Source: Clostridiaceae bacterium (GTDB lineage Bacteria > Bacillota > Clostridia > Oscillospirales > Acutalibacteraceae). From it: a stretch of 7,707 bases of DNA. The stretch covers positions 1-7,707 of the forward strand of contig JAEEHZ010000249.1 in the NCBI GenBank assembly GCA_016281115.1, read 5' to 3'. The notes beneath the pieces were generated by a model. That model ran no database searches. It worked only from the letters and a program-made list of their open reading frames with translations, and was not told where the DNA came from. The translations under genes and the position numbers were made by a program. Positions 6,030 to 7,707 of the stretch are shown here, one piece after another (the stretch's first letter is position 1; each line of letters opens with the position of its first letter).

Positions 6030-7121
6030 TTATTTTATATTGAGCGCAAGCGAAGCGTTATTATAAGTTTCGTCCCCCGTGACCTCTTTTATTACCTTCA
6101 ATTCTTTAGGGAATTTTATTTCATCGTTAACATCGCTCAGTTCAATTTCAACAATCGCTTTGTCGCGCCAGAAGGGATATATGTCTATCTCAAAACATTG
6201 TATCCCGAAAGTAAGGCAATATCTTGTTTTTCTTATCTGACGGCGTGTTGTGTCGGCGTTCATCAAAAGCTGCAAATACTCTTCTTTTGAAAGACGGCGC
6301 TCTATCTCAACACGTTTCATATTGTTTATGCTTCGTTTTGTGGTCTGGAAATATATGTAGTTGCCGTCGATTCCTCTTTGGCGCACACGCACCTCATCCC
6401 CGTTGAGCGTTTTCAAATATGTTTGAATTATCTCTATTCGCTGACAGTTGGGCAAATTTTCAAGCCAGTTGATATCGGGGTATTCTATAAGGAATTTGCG
6501 CTCTATCTCATACGGTTCGGGGCCGCCGAGGAAAGATGAGATCTCCGCAATCAGGCGTTTCATTTTGTTCTCGAAATCGGTCGCGTTGTCAATTACACGA
6601 AAATGAGGATGACCTGTCCACGCAGCCACTATCTTGTTATCAAGAGCGATTGCTTCCTCTATACTTTCAATTCTTGCAGAGTTGTTCTCGGTTGTGTAAA
6701 AGGCTTTTGCGCCCTTTGCCGCAGTAAGCAGATGGAAAACCGCGTCGTAGTTATCTCTGAGTTCTACCTCGTTAGACTGAACAAAGTCCATAACGGCGGA
6801 AAATTCCGCAGGCGTCATATAAGCCTTGTTATCAAGAACTCCTCTGTCGCACACGATCAGTATTTTGTCGGCTTTCATAGAACGGGCAGCCTGTTCAAAA
6901 AGCTTTTCTTTTTCTATTTGAAGTTTGACCTGACATTTCTGATAATCAAGGTTAGAGCCGCAGGTCCAGGGTGCTACACCGCCCGTAATAAACTCGGTGG
7001 CAGTTTCGGGTACAAACAAAACCGTATACCCAAACTGGGTAAAAGCGTTTTGTATCCAGCTCATAGCTGTTGTTTTTCCTGCACACGGTCCGCCCGTGAT
7101 CACTATTTTTTTAATATTCAA
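6030..7121 (-). CDS. P-loop NTPase (AAA_28-type) fused to a CYTH domain, Ttd14-like
   Basis: A 363-residue soluble two-domain protein. The N-terminal half is a P-loop kinase/ATPase-like domain: Walker A GGPCAGKTT (residues 10-18), PETATEF (38-44), and a Walker B-like strand ILIVCDRGVLD (87-97). From residue 203 a CYTH (triphosphate tunnel) domain follows, with the signature EIERK (205-209), basic tunnel residues in EVRVRQR (243-249) and RKTRY (297-301), and acidic metal-binding pairs EID (311-313) and EIE (325-327). The same fusion is known from Drosophila Ttd14, which binds GTP and phosphatidic acid. CYTH enzymes otherwise hydrolyse tripolyphosphate, ThTP or nucleoside triphosphates. The cellular role in bacteria is unknown. 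The start is a TTG at 7121, supported by GGAGG (7131-7135) 9 nt upstream; no ATG fits. It appears to be transcribed alone from its own promoter. Confidence 0.9.
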   Translation of the reverse strand: MNIKKIVITGGPCAGKTTAMSWIQNAFTQFGYTVLFVPETATEFITGGVAPWTCGSNLDYQKCQVKLQIEKEKLFEQAARSMKADKILIVCDRGVLDNKAYMTPAEFSAVMDFVQSNEVELRDNYDAVFHLLTAAKGAKAFYTTENNSARIESIEEAIALDNKIVAAWTGHPHFRVIDNATDFENKMKRLIAEISSFLGGPEPYEIERKFLIEYPDINWLENLPNCQRIEIIQTYLKTLNGDEVRVRQRGIDGNYIYFQTTKRSINNMKRVEIERRLSKEEYLQLLMNADTTRRQIRKTRYCLTFGIQCFEIDIYPFWRDKAIVEIELSDVNDEIKFPKELKVIKEVTGDETYNNASLALNIK

Positions 7122-7138
7122 GCTTGATAACCTCCGTA

Positions 7139-7158
7139 GCCGGAACGGTCATTCCGAC
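7139..7158 (-). promoter_or_regulatory. Leader hairpin next to the ribosome site of the NTPase-CYTH gene
   Basis: On the minus strand GTCGGAA and TTCCGGC can pair over 7 bp (one G-T pair) around a 6-nt loop, ending 3 nt before GGAGG (7135-7131). It lies in a leader of about 78 nt. It could influence translation of this TTG-started gene, but no known riboswitch or protein site is recognised. Confidence 0.35.
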
Positions 7159-7205
7159 TCAGTTTTGGTTTGAGCTAACATATCTTTACAAATACATTGC
7201 ATATA

Positions 7206-7234
7206 ATTATATCAAACCTTATCATATATTTCAA
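7206..7234 (-). promoter_or_regulatory. Sigma-A promoter of the NTPase-CYTH gene
   Basis: On the minus strand TTGAAA (7234-7229) is followed by a 17-bp spacer and a perfect TATAAT (7211-7206). Initiation near 7199 gives a leader of about 78 nt to the TTG start. The surroundings are very AT-rich, so other -10-like hexamers exist, but this is the only pair with both boxes and ideal spacing. Confidence 0.7.
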
Positions 7235-7309
7235 TAGAAAATAACGTATTATATTAAGTTTTATGAATTATTTTCGAAATTTGTGTAATACAGTCAAAAG
7301 GAGTACATA

Positions 7310-7411
7310 ATGAATAACAAAAAGCGAAAACCCTGCCACAATCGTGACAGGATTTTTGTTTTGGTGAGAGTGTTCTTAACCAGCCTAAAATTTCAATTAA
7401 AAGCCGGCTGA
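7310..7411 (+). CDS. Possible 33-codon mini-ORF, unrecognised
   Basis: An ATG at 7310 is preceded by a good ribosome site AAAAGGAG (7296-7303) at about 6 nt and opens a 33-codon frame ending in TGA at 7409-7411. The peptide begins MNNKKRKPCHNRDR and is basic with a short hydrophobic stretch (IFVLVRVFL). The frame runs across a hairpin with a U tract (7332-7357) that would stop transcription after about 15 codons, so full-length expression is doubtful. It could be a leader peptide, a gene remnant or chance. No family is recognised, and a promoter upstream is weak at best (TGTAAT at 7284-7289). Confidence 0.2.
   Translation: MNNKKRKPCHNRDRIFVLVRVFLTSLKFQLKAG
7327..7362. terminator. Hairpin terminator, possibly bidirectional
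   Basis: CCTGCCAC (7332-7339) pairs with GTGACAGG (7344-7351) around AATC with one mismatch, and AAAA/TTTT flanks extend the stem. On the plus strand it is followed by ATTTTTGTTTT, a good U tract. On the minus strand it is followed by GTTTTCGCTTTTTG, so it may work in both directions. No clear upstream plus-strand gene uses it, apart from the short ribosome-site/ATG element it overlaps. Confidence 0.65.
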
Positions 7412-7500
7412 AAACATCACACATATCATACAAGCATTAATTGTCTCAGCAGAAATTTTTTGAATTGATAATAATATAAAAATCTAAAAGAACCACATAT

Positions 7501-7546
7501 AACAAAAAATGCAACAAGGGCGAAGATTAAATCACTCGCCCTTGTT
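7501..7546 (-). terminator. Rho-independent terminator of the rightmost gene
   Basis: A perfect 11-bp stem (AACAAGGGCGA at 7513-7523 with TCGCCCTTGTT at 7536-7546) with a 12-nt loop is followed on the minus strand by GCATTTTTTGTT. It begins 32 nt past the stop codon of the partial gene at the right edge. Confidence 0.9.
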
Positions 7547-7577
7547 TACTTAAAAGCAGAATATATTAATAATAATC

Positions 7578-7706
7578 TTACGGTTCTGTAACATTTACGG
7601 TAACCTTAACAAGAGAGCTTATCCACGAGCCCATGTTGGGGTTAGTACCGTCGAAGGGCACGATAAGTCTGAGCTTTGATAGATCTTCGTCATCCACATT
7701 CCACGC
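7578..7706 (-). CDS. C-terminal end of an unrecognised protein (partial)
   Basis: The last 42 codons of a minus-strand gene entering from the right edge, ending in TAA at 7580-7578 and followed by a strong terminator at 7501-7546. The visible peptide starts AWNVDDEDLSKLRLIVPFDG and ends VTVNVTEP. It alternates hydrophobic and polar residues like beta strands (LRLIVPF, LVKVTVNV), as in an extracellular beta-sandwich or similar fold. No family, catalytic motif, dockerin or membrane anchor is visible in this short piece, so no function is assigned. An open frame up to the window edge and a terminator in the right place support that it is a real gene. Confidence 0.7.
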   Translation of the reverse strand, partial: AWNVDDEDLSKLRLIVPFDGTNPNMGSWISSLVKVTVNVTEP

Positions 7707-7707
7707 A

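Larger units (their letters stand above)
7122..7577. other. 456-bp intergenic region
   Basis: No convincing gene lies here. It contains, from left to right, the ribosome site, leader hairpin and promoter of the NTPase-CYTH gene; a plus-strand Shine-Dalgarno/ATG with an overlapping hairpin and U tract (7298-7411); an AT-rich stretch (about 7412-7500) in which I see nothing; and the terminator of the rightmost gene (7501-7546). Confidence 0.7.

Noticed and set aside
6603..7127. Long plus-strand frame of 174 codons antisense to the NTPase-CYTH gene
   Set aside because: It mirrors a well-supported gene with intact Walker A and CYTH motifs, and its translation shows no recognisable domain. It is a shadow of the other strand.

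Overview
The window looks like a low-to-mid GC Bacillota (Firmicutes) chromosome segment. It is most consistent with a gut or fibre-degrading member of the Oscillospirales (Ruminococcus / [Eubacterium] siraeum type). This is inferred from strong AGGAGG ribosome sites, intrinsic terminators with U tracts, consensus sigma-A promoters, a type I dockerin (the hallmark of cellulosome-type complexes) and a clostridial-type metal-binding lipoprotein. All convincing genes lie on the minus strand.

Layout from left to right. Positions 1-40 hold the 5' half of a tRNA-Ala(GGC) cut by the window edge. Upstream of it on its own strand is a perfect 67-bp tandem repeat whose units each begin with the first 22 nt of that tRNA, and then a near-consensus promoter (188-215). 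So two truncated tRNA-like units sit between the promoter and the tRNA. Positions 272-315 hold the terminator of a very large secreted protein (329-4039). That protein has a signal peptide, about 13 bacterial SH3 (SH3b) repeats with Ser/Thr-rich linkers, a helical and acidic spacer, and a C-terminal type I dockerin. It has no recognisable catalytic domain.

Positions 4196-5874 hold a two-gene metal-uptake operon, a substrate-binding lipoprotein followed by its ATPase. It has a good promoter, a possible Fur/Zur-family operator and a TAATG stop/start overlap. The membrane permease that such a system needs is not in the window. Positions 6030-7121 encode a P-loop NTPase fused to a CYTH domain (the Ttd14-like architecture), with a TTG start, its own promoter and its own terminator.

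Positions 7122-7577 are intergenic. They hold the promoter of the NTPase-CYTH gene, a plus-strand ribosome-site/ATG/hairpin/U-tract arrangement, and the terminator of a last, unrecognised minus-strand gene of which only the final 42 codons are present (7578-7706).

Functionally these look like separate transcription units with no common pathway. The most noteworthy items are the dockerin-bearing SH3b array (a possible non-catalytic wall anchor or spacer of a cellulosome), the repeated tRNA 5' fragments between a tRNA promoter and its gene, and the metal transporter pair without a local permease.
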